NCBI GenBank assembly: GCA_028687035.1
Contig: JAQUAX010000009.1
Location: 1-64,000 of the forward strand
DNA length: 64,000 nucleotides
Reading direction: 5' to 3'
Source of the DNA: Dechloromonas sp.
GTDB taxonomy: Bacteria; Pseudomonadota; Gammaproteobacteria; Burkholderiales; Rhodocyclaceae
Part shown: in pieces, positions 27,249-35,666 of the stretch
Position numbering within the stretch: the first letter of the stretch is position 1
How the letters are laid out: each line of letters starts with the position of its first letter
Program-made: the position numbers and the translations under genes
The notes under the pieces: generated by a model
The model's input: the letters and a program-made list of their open reading frames with translations, nothing else
What the model was told of the DNA's origin: nothing
Databases searched by the model: none

Positions 27249-27927
27249 GGTCCACCGCCATCCGGTAGCCGAAACCGCGCACGGTATGGATCAGCTGGCG
27301 GTCGAAGGGCTTGTCGACGGCATTGCGCAGCGCATGCATGTGCACCAGCATCGCGTGCTTGTCGCCCGGCTCGTCGCCCCAGATTTCCCGGAAGATCGCC
27401 TGCTGGTGGACGACATTGGGCGAATGGCGCATCAGCAGCGCCAGGATGCGGGTCGGCACCGGCGGCAGCGCGATCGGGCGGCCCGCCCGCTCGATCTTCA
27501 TCGTTCCGGTATCGAAACGCAGGTCGCCGACGCTGAGCAGCGCGCTGTCCGGCTCCGGGCCGGCGCGCCGGATCAGCGCCCGGATGCGCGCTTCCAGTTC
27601 GCGCAGCGCGACCGGCTTGACGACATAATCGTCAGCGCCGAGGTCGAACGCGGCGATCTTGACGTCGAGGTCGTCCTGCGCCGTCAGCACGACAACCGGC
27701 GTCCGGCCGTACAACTCGTGGCGGAAACGCTTGCACAGCGTGATGCCGTCGACGCCGGGCAGGTTCAGGTCGAGCACGACCAGATCGTAGGCGTGGCCGG
27801 ACAGCAGGTTCAGTGCCGAGAAGCCGTCGGGCGCGTAGTCGGTCACATAGCCCTGGATTTCCAGGTAGTCGATCAGGTTGCGGGCGAGGTCGCGGTCGTC
27901 CTCGACGATCAGCAGACGGTGGGGCAT
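27235..27927 (-). CDS. OmpR-family response regulator
   Basis: 230 residues. The receiver domain has acidic residues in IVEDDRD, phospho-acceptor Asp53 in VVLDLNLPGVDG, and the switch Lys in DDYVVKPV. An OmpR/PhoB-type winged helix follows (HMHALRNAVDKPFDRQLIHTVRGFGYRM). Translation is coupled to the downstream kinase. The three-fold TTGATC repeat upstream of the symporter operon is a candidate target. Confidence 0.93.
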   Translation of the reverse strand: MPHRLLIVEDDRDLARNLIDYLEIQGYVTDYAPDGFSALNLLSGHAYDLVVLDLNLPGVDGITLCKRFRHELYGRTPVVVLTAQDDLDVKIAAFDLGADDYVVKPVALRELEARIRALIRRAGPEPDSALLSVGDLRFDTGTMKIERAGRPIALPPVPTRILALLMRHSPNVVHQQAIFREIWGDEPGDKHAMLVHMHALRNAVDKPFDRQLIHTVRGFGYRMAVDHASL

Positions 27928-28050
27928 GGACGGTCAGGGTTGGGCGGAACGGTGGCGGCACACCCGCCGCTGCCACCGACCGGAGAATCCGGATCGCGAC
28001 GGGGACGGGCGGATCGTGCCGGCCTCCCCGTTCCGCGGGGTTTGCCTCGA

Positions 28051-28404
28051 TCAGGCCTTCCTGCCGAACAGGAAGGGGTGCGCATGGCGGCTGAGCGCGA
28101 AGCTGGCGAAGAACTTGCACCAGATCGTCGAGCCCGCGATCGCCGTCCAGGTATTGTATTCCAGTTCGCCGGCGAGCACGCCGAGGATCACGGCGCATGC
28201 GACGCTGCCGGCGACGAGGTTGATCGCCGCCTCGTAGGGCGCGTATTTGCCGGCATTGACCGGCGGCAGGCCGCGCTTGAGCGCGACCTCGGAAAAATCC
28301 TTGTCGACGGCGATGCGCCAGGCGCGGCGCAGCCAGAAAAAGGCCATCGGGAACAGGGCCAGGAACAGAATCCAGGTAACGGCAACGCTGACGTCAAAAC
28401 TCAT
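28051..28404 (-). CDS. Small integral membrane protein linked to the symporter operon
   Basis: 117 residues with two to three hydrophobic segments (VAVTWILFLALFPMAFFWLRRAW, INLVAGSVACAVILGVLAGELEY). I do not recognise the family. It lies between the symporter and its two-component system on the same strand, and an AGAGGT ribosome site precedes the ATG. A strong stem-loop separates it from the symporter. It may be an accessory membrane subunit, which is inference from position. Confidence 0.7.
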   Translation of the reverse strand: MSFDVSVAVTWILFLALFPMAFFWLRRAWRIAVDKDFSEVALKRGLPPVNAGKYAPYEAAINLVAGSVACAVILGVLAGELEYNTWTAIAGSTIWCKFFASFALSRHAHPFLFGRKA

Positions 28405-28450
28405 GGCAGACCTCTGAAACGGTGAACCCCGCCGGAGCGGGGTCCGGGCC

Positions 28451-28473
28451 GGCCGCCCGGCAAGCGGGCGGCC
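28451..28473. other. Perfect 9-bp stem-loop after the symporter gene
   Basis: GGCCGCCCG and CGGGCGGCC arms around GCAAG, 16 bases beyond the symporter stop codon. There is no T run on either side, so it is more likely an mRNA-stabilising or attenuating hairpin than a complete terminator. A second hairpin (CCCCG / CGGGG) lies beside it at about 28427-28442. Confidence 0.6.
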
Positions 28474-28488
28474 GTTACGACTCACGAC

Positions 28489-30294
28489 TTAGTGTGCACC
28501 ATCCACTGCCTTGGCGCCGCGCGGAATGCGGACGCTTTCGACGAGGGCCTGGATGTGCTCCGGCGGCTCCTTGGTCATCTTGTCGACAACGAAGGCGACG
28601 ATGAAGTTGACCAGCGCGCCGACCGCACCGAAGGCTTCCGGCGTGATGCCGAAGAAGCTGTTGGCGCCGCCGATCATATCGACGAACTCGGTGCCCTTGA
28701 TGAAGAAGATGCCTTTGTGCGCGAACACGTAGACCAGCGTCACGAACAGGCCGGCCAGCATGCCGGCGACGGCGCCCTCCTTGTTCATCTTCTTGGAGAA
28801 GATGCCCAGCATGATCGCCGGGAACAGCGAGGAAGCAGCGATACCGAAAGCCAGCGCGACGGTACCGGCCGCGAAGCCCGGCGGGTTGAGGCCCAGGTAG
28901 CCGGCGATGACGATGGCGATGGCCATCGAGATCTTGCCCGCCATCAGTTCGCCCTGCTCGCTGATGTCCGGCTTGAAGACGCCCTTGACCAGATCGTGCG
29001 ACACCGCGGCGGAGATCGCCATCAGCAGGCCGGCAGCGGTCGACAGCGCAGCGGCCAGACCGCCCGCGGCAACCAGTGCGATGACCCAGTTCGGCAGCAG
29101 CGCGATTTCCGGGTTGGCCAGCACGATGATGTCGGCGTTGACCGTCAACTCGTTACCCTTCCAGCCGGCCGCCTCGGCCTTGGCCTTGACGGCCGCGTCC
29201 TTGGTCTTGTCGTTGTAGTACTGGATGCGGCCGTCGCCGTTCTTGTCCTCGAACTTCAGGAGGCCGGTCTTTTCCCAGCGCTTCATCCAGTCCGGACGCT
29301 CCTCGGCTTTCAGGCTGGATTCCGGCGCGTACATGTCGCCGCCCTTCATCGCCGCGACGTTGGTCGTGCCGATCAGGTTCATCTTGGCCATCGCGGCGAC
29401 AGCCGGGGCGGTCGTGTACAGGATCGCGATGAAGACCAGCGCCCAGCCGGCGGAGACGCGCGCGTCGGAGACCTTCGGCACCGTGAAGAAGCGCATGATC
29501 ACGTGCGGCAGGCCGGCCGTACCGATCATCAGCGACAGCGTGTAGACGAACATGTTCAGCGTGCTGCCGGCCGTCGTCGTCGTGTACTTGCCGAAGCCCA
29601 ACTCGGTGACGACCTGGTCGAGCTTCTGCAGCAGCGACACGTCGCTGCCGGCCATATCGGAACCCAGACCCAGTTGCGGGATCGGGTTGCCGGTCAGCTG
29701 CAGCGAAATGAAGATCGCCGGAACCGTGTAGGCCAGGATCAGCACGATGTACTGGGCGACCTGGGTGTAGGTGATGCCCTTCATGCCGCCGAACACCGCG
29801 TAGGCGAACACGATGCCCATGCCGATGTAGATGCCCATCTCGCTGGAAACGCCCAGGAAGCGCGAGAAGGCGACGCCGACGCCGGTCATCTGTCCGATGA
29901 TGTAGGTGATCGACGCGGTCAGCAGGCAGACCACCGCCACCGTCGACGCGGTCTTCGAGTAGAAGCGGTCGCCGATGAACTGAGGCACGGTGAACTTGCC
30001 GAACTTGCGCAGGTACGGGGCGAGCAGGCAGGCGAGCAGGACGTAGCCGCCGGTCCAGCCCATCAGGAACAGGCCGCCGCCGTAGCCCATGTTGGAAATC
30101 AGGCCGGCCATCGAGATGAACGAGGCGGCCGACATCCAGTCAGCCGCCGTGGCCATCCCGTTGGTGACCGGGTGAACGCCGCCGCCGGCGACGTAGAACT
30201 CGCTGGTGCTGCCGGCGCGAGCCCAGATGGCGATCCCGATGTACAGCGCGAACGAGGCGCCGACCACCAGGTAGGTCATGGTTTGCAGATCCAT
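28489..30294 (-). CDS. Sodium:solute symporter, VC_2705 subfamily
   Basis: 601-residue SSS-family permease with about 13 transmembrane helices. ADWMSAASFISMAGLI near the N-terminus and GGLAAALSTAAGLLMAISAAVSHDL are conserved in acetate/solute symporters related to ActP. The presence of the small DUF4212 partner upstream identifies the VC_2705 subgroup. Substrate is probably a short carboxylate but is not shown by sequence. A hydrophilic loop near residues 345-375 contains DKNGDGRI, an EF-hand-like calcium-binding signature. It is followed by a small membrane protein and a two-component system. Confidence 0.9.
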   Translation of the reverse strand: MDLQTMTYLVVGASFALYIGIAIWARAGSTSEFYVAGGGVHPVTNGMATAADWMSAASFISMAGLISNMGYGGGLFLMGWTGGYVLLACLLAPYLRKFGKFTVPQFIGDRFYSKTASTVAVVCLLTASITYIIGQMTGVGVAFSRFLGVSSEMGIYIGMGIVFAYAVFGGMKGITYTQVAQYIVLILAYTVPAIFISLQLTGNPIPQLGLGSDMAGSDVSLLQKLDQVVTELGFGKYTTTTAGSTLNMFVYTLSLMIGTAGLPHVIMRFFTVPKVSDARVSAGWALVFIAILYTTAPAVAAMAKMNLIGTTNVAAMKGGDMYAPESSLKAEERPDWMKRWEKTGLLKFEDKNGDGRIQYYNDKTKDAAVKAKAEAAGWKGNELTVNADIIVLANPEIALLPNWVIALVAAGGLAAALSTAAGLLMAISAAVSHDLVKGVFKPDISEQGELMAGKISMAIAIVIAGYLGLNPPGFAAGTVALAFGIAASSLFPAIMLGIFSKKMNKEGAVAGMLAGLFVTLVYVFAHKGIFFIKGTEFVDMIGGANSFFGITPEAFGAVGALVNFIVAFVVDKMTKEPPEHIQALVESVRIPRGAKAVDGAH

Positions 30295-30306
30295 TTCGGC
30301 TCCTCG

Positions 30307-30558
30307 TTACTCGTGTACGTCGAACTTGCGGTCGATCCTGTCCATCGCCTTGGCGTAGTAGAAGATCAGCGCAATGAAGATGTAGATCGAGCCCTGGTGT
30401 GCAAACCAGAAGCCCAGCGGATAACCGCCCAGCTTGATCCCGTTCAGGGCATCGGCAAACAGGATGCCGGCACCGAACGAGACCAGGAACCAGATGGCGA
30501 GGATTTTCCCCAGCAATCCCAATACGGCTGACCAATAGGCCTGACCCGTTTGATCCAT
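30307..30558 (-). CDS. Sodium:solute symporter small subunit (DUF4212)
   Basis: 83 residues with two transmembrane helices (LLGKILAIWFLVSFGAGILFADALN and GSIYIFIALIFYYAKAMDRID). It matches the DUF4212 / putative symporter small-subunit family that always pairs with VC_2705 symporters. An AAGGAG ribosome site precedes the ATG. The large subunit starts 12 bases downstream. The leader upstream is long, AT-rich and carries tandem repeats. Confidence 0.9.
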   Translation of the reverse strand: MDQTGQAYWSAVLGLLGKILAIWFLVSFGAGILFADALNGIKLGGYPLGFWFAHQGSIYIFIALIFYYAKAMDRIDRKFDVHE

Positions 30559-30682
30559 ATTTGTCTCCTTTAATAATTGAATGCGGCAGCACAAACGGCT
30601 TTGCTGGCCACGCCCCGAGTTTTTGCGCGAAAACTTACGGCAGGCTGACATCAAAACCCGGAATCCGGCTTATTTACGGACG

Positions 30683-30715
30683 TTGATCTTTTATTGATCT
30701 TTTGCTGATCTAATC
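30683..30715. promoter_or_regulatory. Three 11-bp tandem repeats (TTGATCTTTTA type)
   Basis: TTGATCTTTTA, TTGATCTTTTG and CTGATCTAATC follow one another at an exact 11-base period, close to one helical turn. On the minus strand they sit directly upstream of TAAATA (30676-30671), at the position expected for an activator of the symporter operon. Further TTGAT motifs occur at 30819-30838. The neighbouring OmpR-type regulator is the obvious candidate to bind, by inference. Confidence 0.6.
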
Positions 30716-30832
30716 ATTACATCCCTATGATTTGTTTGAATTACTATATTGAAGCGAAGGCCGGATCGCCCCACCCCGTGATATCGAAATTCGTCATTTA
30801 AAACGAGTTTATATTCATCAATTGATCAAATA

Positions 30833-30862
30833 TTGATATTCGAATGACCCGCCGTTTATATT
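30833..30862 (+). promoter_or_regulatory. Sigma-70 promoter driving candidate small RNA or bioF leader
   Basis: TTGATA (30833-30838) and TATATT (30857-30862) are separated by 18 bases, near the consensus -35 and -10 boxes. Transcription would start near 30869. Confidence 0.65.
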
Positions 30863-30868
30863 CACCGT

Positions 30869-30968
30869 GTGATTATCAGGAACGCTCCGGGAACCCCGGT
30901 TCCGGGATTGCTGCACGGTTATTCCATTAGCCGTTTTTCAAAACCCACTCCGGTGGGTTTTTTCTTTT
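30869..30968 (+). ncRNA. Candidate small RNA or terminated leader upstream of bioF
   Basis: The segment lies between a good sigma-70 promoter and an intrinsic terminator, giving a predicted transcript of about 100 nt. It contains a GGAACC / GGTTCC hairpin near 30890-30903, an ACGG / CCGT hairpin near 30915-30934 followed by five T, and the terminator stem. There is no convincing small coding frame. It could be an independent sRNA or an attenuator for bioFHCD, which starts 66 bases after the terminator. I recognise no known RNA family. Confidence 0.5.
30940..30968 (+). terminator. Intrinsic terminator upstream of bioF
   Basis: AAAACCCAC and GTGGGTTTT arms around TCCG, followed by TTTTTTCTTTTC. 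It is well formed on the plus strand and has no annotated protein gene upstream of it, which is the main support for the candidate small RNA. Confidence 0.85.
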
Positions 30969-31033
30969 CTCCGGAATCGGCAAGCCGCCCGGCGGATTGC
31001 CAATTCGGCCGGTTCGCACTAGCATCGCGCCCC

Positions 31034-32209
31034 ATGCCCGCAGACCGTCTGAATGCCAAGCTCGCCACCGAGCTCGAGGAACTTGCCGCCGCCGGACTGA
31101 ACCGCCGCCGCCGAGTTCTGGAATCCCGCTGCGGCCGCATCGCCACGGTCGACGGCCGGGAAATGCTCAATTTCGCCGCCAACGACTACCTCGGCCTGGC
31201 CGGCGACCCGGCGATCGCACAGGCGATGGCCGACGCCGCGCTCGCCTGGGGCGCCGGCAGCGGCGCCTCCCATCTGGTCAGCGGCCACCTGGTGCCGCAC
31301 GAAACGATCGAGCAAGGCCTCGCCGCCTTCACCGGCTTCCCCCGCGCGCTGAGCTTCTCGACCGGTTACCTCGCCAACCTGGCGGTGACGCCGACGCTGG
31401 CCGGACGCGGCGACGCGGTGTTCGCCGACAAGCTGAACCACGCCTCGCTGATCGACGCGATGCAGCTGGCCAAGGCCAACGGCGCGACGGTCCAGCGCTA
31501 CCCGCACAACGACGCGGCGGCGCTCGAACGCCTGCTGGCGGCCAGCGACGCCCGACGCAAGGTGATCGTCACCGACGCGGTGTTCAGCATGGACGGCGAC
31601 CTCGCGCCGCTGCCCGCGCTGTTCGAACTGGCCGAGCGCCACGATGCCTGGCTGGTCGTCGACGACGCGCACGGCTTCGGCGTGCTCGGCCCGCAGGGCC
31701 GCGGCAGCCTGGCCCATTTCCACCTGCCGGCGTCGCCGCGCGTGCTGCTGATGGGCACGCTCGGCAAGGCGGCCGGGGTCGGCGGCGCCTTCGTCGCCGG
31801 CAGCGCGACCGCGATCGACTACCTGCTGAACAAGGGGCGCAGCTACATCTTCACGACCGCCGCGCCGCCCGCCGTCGCCGGCGCGCTGGCCTGCAGCCTG
31901 CAGCTGATCGCCGACGGCGACGCGCTGCGCCGCCGGCTGTTCGAACGCATCGCCCGGCTGCGCGACGGCCTGGCCGGCCTGCGCTGGCCGCTGCTGCCGT
32001 CGCCGACCGCAATCCAGCCGCTGATCGTCGGCGACAACGCAGCCGCCGTCGCACTGTCGCAGGCGCTGTGGGAGCGCGGCCTGTGGGTGCCGGCGATCCG
32101 CCCGCCGACCGTGCCGAAAGGCACCGCCCGGCTGCGCATCTCGGTTTCCGCAGCGCACGAGGCGGCCGACATCGACCGCCTGGTCGACGCCCTGAAGGAA
32201 CTTGCATGA
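31034..32209 (+). CDS. bioF: 8-amino-7-oxononanoate synthase
   Basis: PLP enzyme joining pimeloyl-[ACP] (or CoA) and alanine to form KAPA, the first committed step of the biotin ring. 391 residues. It has NFAANDYLGLAGDP, GAGSGASHLVSGHL, the VVDDAHGFGVLGPQGRG aspartate-histidine motif and the Schiff-base lysine in MGTLGKAAGVGGAF (Lys245). First gene of a four-gene operon in which successive genes overlap; it shares an ATGA junction with bioH. Confidence 0.96.
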   Translation: MPADRLNAKLATELEELAAAGLNRRRRVLESRCGRIATVDGREMLNFAANDYLGLAGDPAIAQAMADAALAWGAGSGASHLVSGHLVPHETIEQGLAAFTGFPRALSFSTGYLANLAVTPTLAGRGDAVFADKLNHASLIDAMQLAKANGATVQRYPHNDAAALERLLAASDARRKVIVTDAVFSMDGDLAPLPALFELAERHDAWLVVDDAHGFGVLGPQGRGSLAHFHLPASPRVLLMGTLGKAAGVGGAFVAGSATAIDYLLNKGRSYIFTTAAPPAVAGALACSLQLIADGDALRRRLFERIARLRDGLAGLRWPLLPSPTAIQPLIVGDNAAAVALSQALWERGLWVPAIRPPTVPKGTARLRISVSAAHEAADIDRLVDALKELA

Positions 32210-32925
32210 ACCCTGTCGTCTTCCTGCCCGGCTGGTGCCTGGGCCGCGGCCCGCTGCAGGCGGCGGCCGACGCGCTCGGCGCCGGCATCCTGGACCTGCC
32301 CGGCTACCGCGACATGCCGCCGGTCGCCGGCTTCGACGCGGCGGTCGACCTCGTCGCCGGACGCCTGGCCCCGGGCAGCGCGCTGGTCGGCTGGTCGCTC
32401 GGCGCCCAGCTGGCGCTCGCCGTCGCCGCCCGCCATCCGGACAAGGTCGGCCGCCTGGCGCTGATCGCCGGTACCGCGTCCTTCGTGCAGCGCGACGGCT
32501 GGCCGCACGCGATGCCGCCGGCCGTGCTCGCCGACTTCGCGGCGGGCATCGCCGCCGACGTCGAGGCGATGCTGCCGCGCTTCGTCGGCGGCTTCAACCG
32601 CGGCGACGCCCGGGCCAAGGCGGTGAGCGCGGAGCTGCTGCGCCTGGCCGACCCGCGCCCGGCCGGCGACGTGCTGGCGACCGGCCTGGCCTGGCTGCGC
32701 GACGTCGACCTGCGCGCCGACGCGCCGTGCATCGCGGCGCCGACACTGCTGCTGCACGGCGCGGCCGACCCGCTGATGCCGGTCGGCGCCGCCGAGGCGC
32801 TGGCCGCGCTGATCCCCGGCGCCGAACTCGCCGTGTTCGCCGACTGCGCGCACGCTCCCTTCGTTTCCCGGCCGGACGACTGCATCGCCCGGCTGCGCGC
32901 CTTCCTCGATGTCCCGGCCGGCTAA
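32206..32925 (+). CDS. bioH: Pimeloyl-[ACP] methyl ester carboxylesterase
   Basis: Alpha/beta hydrolase that removes the methyl group from pimeloyl-ACP methyl ester, ending the BioC-dependent detour. 239 residues. The nucleophile elbow GWSLG places Ser64; LLHGAADPLMP supplies the Asp and DCAHAPFVS the His of the triad. PGWCLGRGP near the start forms the oxyanion region. Its position between bioF and bioC strongly supports the assignment. Overlaps bioC by 17 bases. Confidence 0.94.
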   Translation: MNPVVFLPGWCLGRGPLQAAADALGAGILDLPGYRDMPPVAGFDAAVDLVAGRLAPGSALVGWSLGAQLALAVAARHPDKVGRLALIAGTASFVQRDGWPHAMPPAVLADFAAGIAADVEAMLPRFVGGFNRGDARAKAVSAELLRLADPRPAGDVLATGLAWLRDVDLRADAPCIAAPTLLLHGAADPLMPVGAAEALAALIPGAELAVFADCAHAPFVSRPDDCIARLRAFLDVPAG

Positions 32926-33676
32926 GCAGCGCGTCCGCCAGTCGTTCGAGAAGGCCGCGCCGACCTACGACGGCGCAGCCGACGTGCAGCGCCGGATCTG
33001 CCGCCGGCTGGCCGACGAACTGCCGGCCGGCCTGGCCGTCGCCGACCTGCTCGACGCCGGCTGCGGCACCGGCTACGCGCAGGGACTGCTCGGCGAGCGC
33101 TTCCCGGCCGCCCGCCGGCTCGGCCTCGACCTCTCCTGCGCGATGCTGCACCGCGTCGCCCCCGGCTGCCTGCGCCTGGCCGGCGACCTCGAGCACCTGC
33201 CGCTGGCCGCGGCCAGCCTCGACCTGTACTGGTCCAGCCTGGCCGTGCAGTGGTGCGACCTCGGCCGGACGCTGGCCGAAGCCCGGCGCGTGCTGCGCCC
33301 GGGCGGCCACGTCGCGCTCGCCACGCTCGGCCCGGGCACCTTCGGCGAACTGCGCACCGCCTTCGCCGGCGTCGATGCCTACCGGCACACGCTGGCCTTC
33401 CACACGCCGGACGAGGTCGCCGCGCTGGCCGCTGCGGCCGGATTCGTCGCGGTCGACGTGCGGCGCAGCGCCGAAACCGCGCATTACCCGGATTTCCGTT
33501 CGCTGCTGAAGGCGGTCAAGGCGGTCGGCGCCAACCAGGTCGGCGACGGCCGGCGGACCGGGCTGATGAGCCGCGCCGCCTTCGCCCGCGCCGAGGCCGC
33601 CGGCGAACGCCTGCGCACGCCGGACGGCCTGCCGCTCGGCTACGACGTCATCCACCTCCACGCCCGCTGCCCATGA
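32909..33676 (+). CDS. bioC: Malonyl-[ACP] O-methyltransferase
   Basis: SAM-dependent methyltransferase that caps malonyl-ACP so that fatty-acid synthesis can build the pimeloyl chain. 255 residues. It has the BioC N-terminal [22 protein letters not shown], the SAM loop [25 protein letters not shown] and [25 protein letters not shown]. Its presence with bioH shows that this organism makes pimelate by the BioC-BioH route. ATGA overlap with bioD. Confidence 0.95.
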   Translation: MSRPAKQRVRQSFEKAAPTYDGAADVQRRICRRLADELPAGLAVADLLDAGCGTGYAQGLLGERFPAARRLGLDLSCAMLHRVAPGCLRLAGDLEHLPLAAASLDLYWSSLAVQWCDLGRTLAEARRVLRPGGHVALATLGPGTFGELRTAFAGVDAYRHTLAFHTPDEVAALAAAAGFVAVDVRRSAETAHYPDFRSLLKAVKAVGANQVGDGRRTGLMSRAAFARAEAAGERLRTPDGLPLGYDVIHLHARCP

Positions 33677-34341
33677 ATACCGCCTATTTCCTGACCGGCA
33701 CCGATACCGAGATCGGCAAGACCTTCGTCACCTGCACGCTGCTCCACCGGGCCGCCCGCGACGGACTGCGCGCGGCCGGACTGAAACCGGTGGCCGCAGG
33801 CACCGATGCCGACGGCCACAACGACGACGTCGAACGCATCCGCGCCGCCAGTTCGGTCGCGCTGCCGCCGGCGGTGGTCAATTCCTACTGCTTCGCGCCG
33901 CCGGTCGCGCCGCACCTGGCCGCCGCCGAGGCCGGCGTCGAGATCGATTTCGGGGTGATCGCCGAAGCCTGCGCCGCGGCGCGCCGCGCAGCCGACCTGG
34001 TGATCGTCGAGGGCGTCGGCGGATTTCGCGTGCCGCTCGGCGTCGACCGCGACAGCGCCGACCTGGCGGTCGCGCTGGGTCTGCCGGTGATCCTGGTCGT
34101 CGGCATGAAGCTCGGCTGCATCAGCCATGCGCTGCTCAGCGCCGAGGCGATCGCGGCGCGTGGCCTGGCGCTGGCCGGCTGGGTCGCCAACCGGATCGAT
34201 CCGGCGATGGCGCGTTTCGAGGAGAATCTGGCGACGCTGCAGGCGCTGCTGCCGGCGCCGCTGCTCGGCGTCGTGCCGCACGCGCCGGCCGGCGGCGCGG
34301 CGGGCGGCGCGGAATTCGTCGGCCTACCGGCCGGCGGCTGA
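33673..34341 (+). CDS. bioD: Dethiobiotin synthetase
   Basis: ATP-dependent carboxylation and ring closure of diaminopelargonate to dethiobiotin. 222 residues with the P-loop GTDTEIGKT (9-17), LKPVAAGTD, the [12 protein letters not shown] motif and VANRID. Last gene of bioFHCD. bioB is not in the window. The 3' end overlaps the convergent Hpt gene by 18 bases. Confidence 0.95.
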   Translation: MNTAYFLTGTDTEIGKTFVTCTLLHRAARDGLRAAGLKPVAAGTDADGHNDDVERIRAASSVALPPAVVNSYCFAPPVAPHLAAAEAGVEIDFGVIAEACAAARRAADLVIVEGVGGFRVPLGVDRDSADLAVALGLPVILVVGMKLGCISHALLSAEAIAARGLALAGWVANRIDPAMARFEENLATLQALLPAPLLGVVPHAPAGGAAGGAEFVGLPAGG

Positions 34342-34671
34342 CGCGAGGACGCCGGCGACTTCGTGCAGGCGCCGGCAGATGTCGGCGACCGGCGCGTCGA
34401 GACCGGCCAGTTCGCCGGCCTTGGCCTGCTGCTCGATGAGCAGCGCGTCGCGGGCGCCGGCATCGTCGGAAAAGGTCGCCAGCAGGCCCTTGACGGTATG
34501 CGCCTCGCGCCGGACGGTCGGCGCGTCGCCGGCGGCCAGCGCGGCGGTCAGCGCATCGCAGTTGCTGCGGAAATCGCTCAGATACATGTCGAGCATCATC
34601 GCGTAGATTTCCTCGTCGCCGCCCAGGCGGTCGAGGATTGCCGCACGATCCAGCACGAAAGCTTCAGCCAT
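34324..34671 (-). CDS. Stand-alone histidine phosphotransfer (Hpt) protein
   Basis: 115 residues forming a single Hpt domain. The phosphorylatable histidine is in [12 protein letters not shown] (HxxKG motif). Conserved flanking helices match other Hpt domains. Such proteins relay phosphate from a hybrid kinase receiver to a response regulator. No regulator is adjacent. The hybrid kinase at 50791 lacks an Hpt and is one possible partner. The start is the ATG preceding [12 protein letters not shown]; the GGAGAAAATG context gives a modest ribosome site. Confidence 0.85.
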   Translation of the reverse strand: MAEAFVLDRAAILDRLGGDEEIYAMMLDMYLSDFRSNCDALTAALAAGDAPTVRREAHTVKGLLATFSDDAGARDALLIEQQAKAGELAGLDAPVADICRRLHEVAGVLASAAGR

Positions 34672-34755
34672 TTCATTTTCTCCGTTTGCCACGGACCGCC
34701 CGCAGTGCGAAACCTCGCCCGGACCGGCCCGGGCCGCAGTATATAATGCCGCGCC

Positions 34756-35364
34756 ATGAAACTGCTTTTCGATCTCTTCCCGGTCATCCTCTTCTTCGCG
34801 ACCTTCAAGTACGCCGAAAAGAATCCGGAAACCGCCGCCGGCTGGATGGCGGCATTGCTCGGTTCGGCGCCGGCCGAAGTCAAACAGGCGCCGATCCTGC
34901 TCGCCACGGTCGTCGTCATCGCCGCGACGATCGGCCAGATCGCCTGGGTCCGCTTCCGCCACGGCAAGGTGGACAAGATGCTGTGGGTCAGCCTCGTGCT
35001 CGTCGTCGTTTTCGGCGGCCTGACGCTGTTCTTCCAGAACGAGGCCTTCATCAAGTGGAAGCCGACGCTGCTCTACTGGGTATTCGCCGCATCGATGGCC
35101 TTCGCCGCCTGGGTGCTGAAGAAAAACCCGGTCAAGGCCATGCTCGGCGAACAGCTGACGCTGCCCGAGCCGGTGTGGAACCGGCTCAGCCTGTCCTGGA
35201 TCGCGTTCTTCCTGGGCATGGGCGCGCTGAACCTGTTCGTCGCCTTCAATTTTTCGACCGATACCTGGGTCAATTTCAAACTGTTCGGCGGCATGGGCCT
35301 GCTACTCGCCTTCGTGCTGGGACAAGGCGTCGTGCTGTCGAAATACGTCGAGGAAGAAAAGTGA
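34756..35364 (+). CDS. yciB: YciB/IspZ-family inner membrane septation protein
   Basis: 202 residues with about five transmembrane helices and the family start [37 protein letters not shown] is another strongly conserved stretch. YciB proteins affect envelope integrity and cell division. A TATAAT box lies at 34742-34747, only 8 bases from the start codon, so any transcript from it would have a very short leader. The next gene overlaps by one base (TGATG). Confidence 0.94.
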   Translation: MKLLFDLFPVILFFATFKYAEKNPETAAGWMAALLGSAPAEVKQAPILLATVVVIAATIGQIAWVRFRHGKVDKMLWVSLVLVVVFGGLTLFFQNEAFIKWKPTLLYWVFAASMAFAAWVLKKNPVKAMLGEQLTLPEPVWNRLSLSWIAFFLGMGALNLFVAFNFSTDTWVNFKLFGGMGLLLAFVLGQGVVLSKYVEEEK

Positions 35365-35666
35365 TGCTCTACGCCATCATCGGTGAAGACCGCGCCGGTT
35401 CGCTGGACCAGCGCCTGGCCGCCCGCCCCGCCCATCTCGCGCGCCTGCAGGCGCTGCAGGCCGACGGCCGGCTCGTGCTGGCCGGCCCGTGCCCCGCCGT
35501 CGATTCGCCTGACCCCGGCCCGGCCGGCTTCACCGGCAGCCTGATCGTCGCCGAGTTCGCGTCGCTGGCCGACGCGCGCGCCTGGGCCGACGCCGACCCG
35601 TACGTCGCCGCCGGCGTCTACGAGCAGGTCAGCGTCAAGCCGTTCAAGAAGGTGCTGCCGGCGTGA
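35364..35666 (+). CDS. YciI-like protein
   Basis: 100 residues of the YciI ferredoxin-like family: [31 protein letters not shown], a [10 protein letters not shown] strand and [22 protein letters not shown]. The family has a conserved His-Asp pair and some members are enzymes in halogenated-aromatic degradation, but most, including those in yciB neighbourhoods, have no defined role. It overlaps yciB by one base and the bolA-like gene by four. Confidence 0.9.
   Translation: MLYAIIGEDRAGSLDQRLAARPAHLARLQALQADGRLVLAGPCPAVDSPDPGPAGFTGSLIVAEFASLADARAWADADPYVAAGVYEQVSVKPFKKVLPA

Larger units (their letters stand above)
30559..31033. other. AT-rich regulatory region between symporter operon and bioF
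   Basis: 475 bases without a protein gene and much richer in A and T than the surrounding DNA. It holds a -10-like TAAATA for the minus-strand symporter operon (TATTTA at 30671-30676), three tandem TTGATC-type repeats, a strong plus-strand promoter, two hairpins and a terminator. These are annotated separately. Confidence 0.75.

Noticed and set aside
30890..30968. Known riboswitch upstream of bioF
   Set aside because: I could not match the hairpins to any riboswitch family I know, including mini-ykkC or SAM types. It is listed only as a candidate small RNA or leader.
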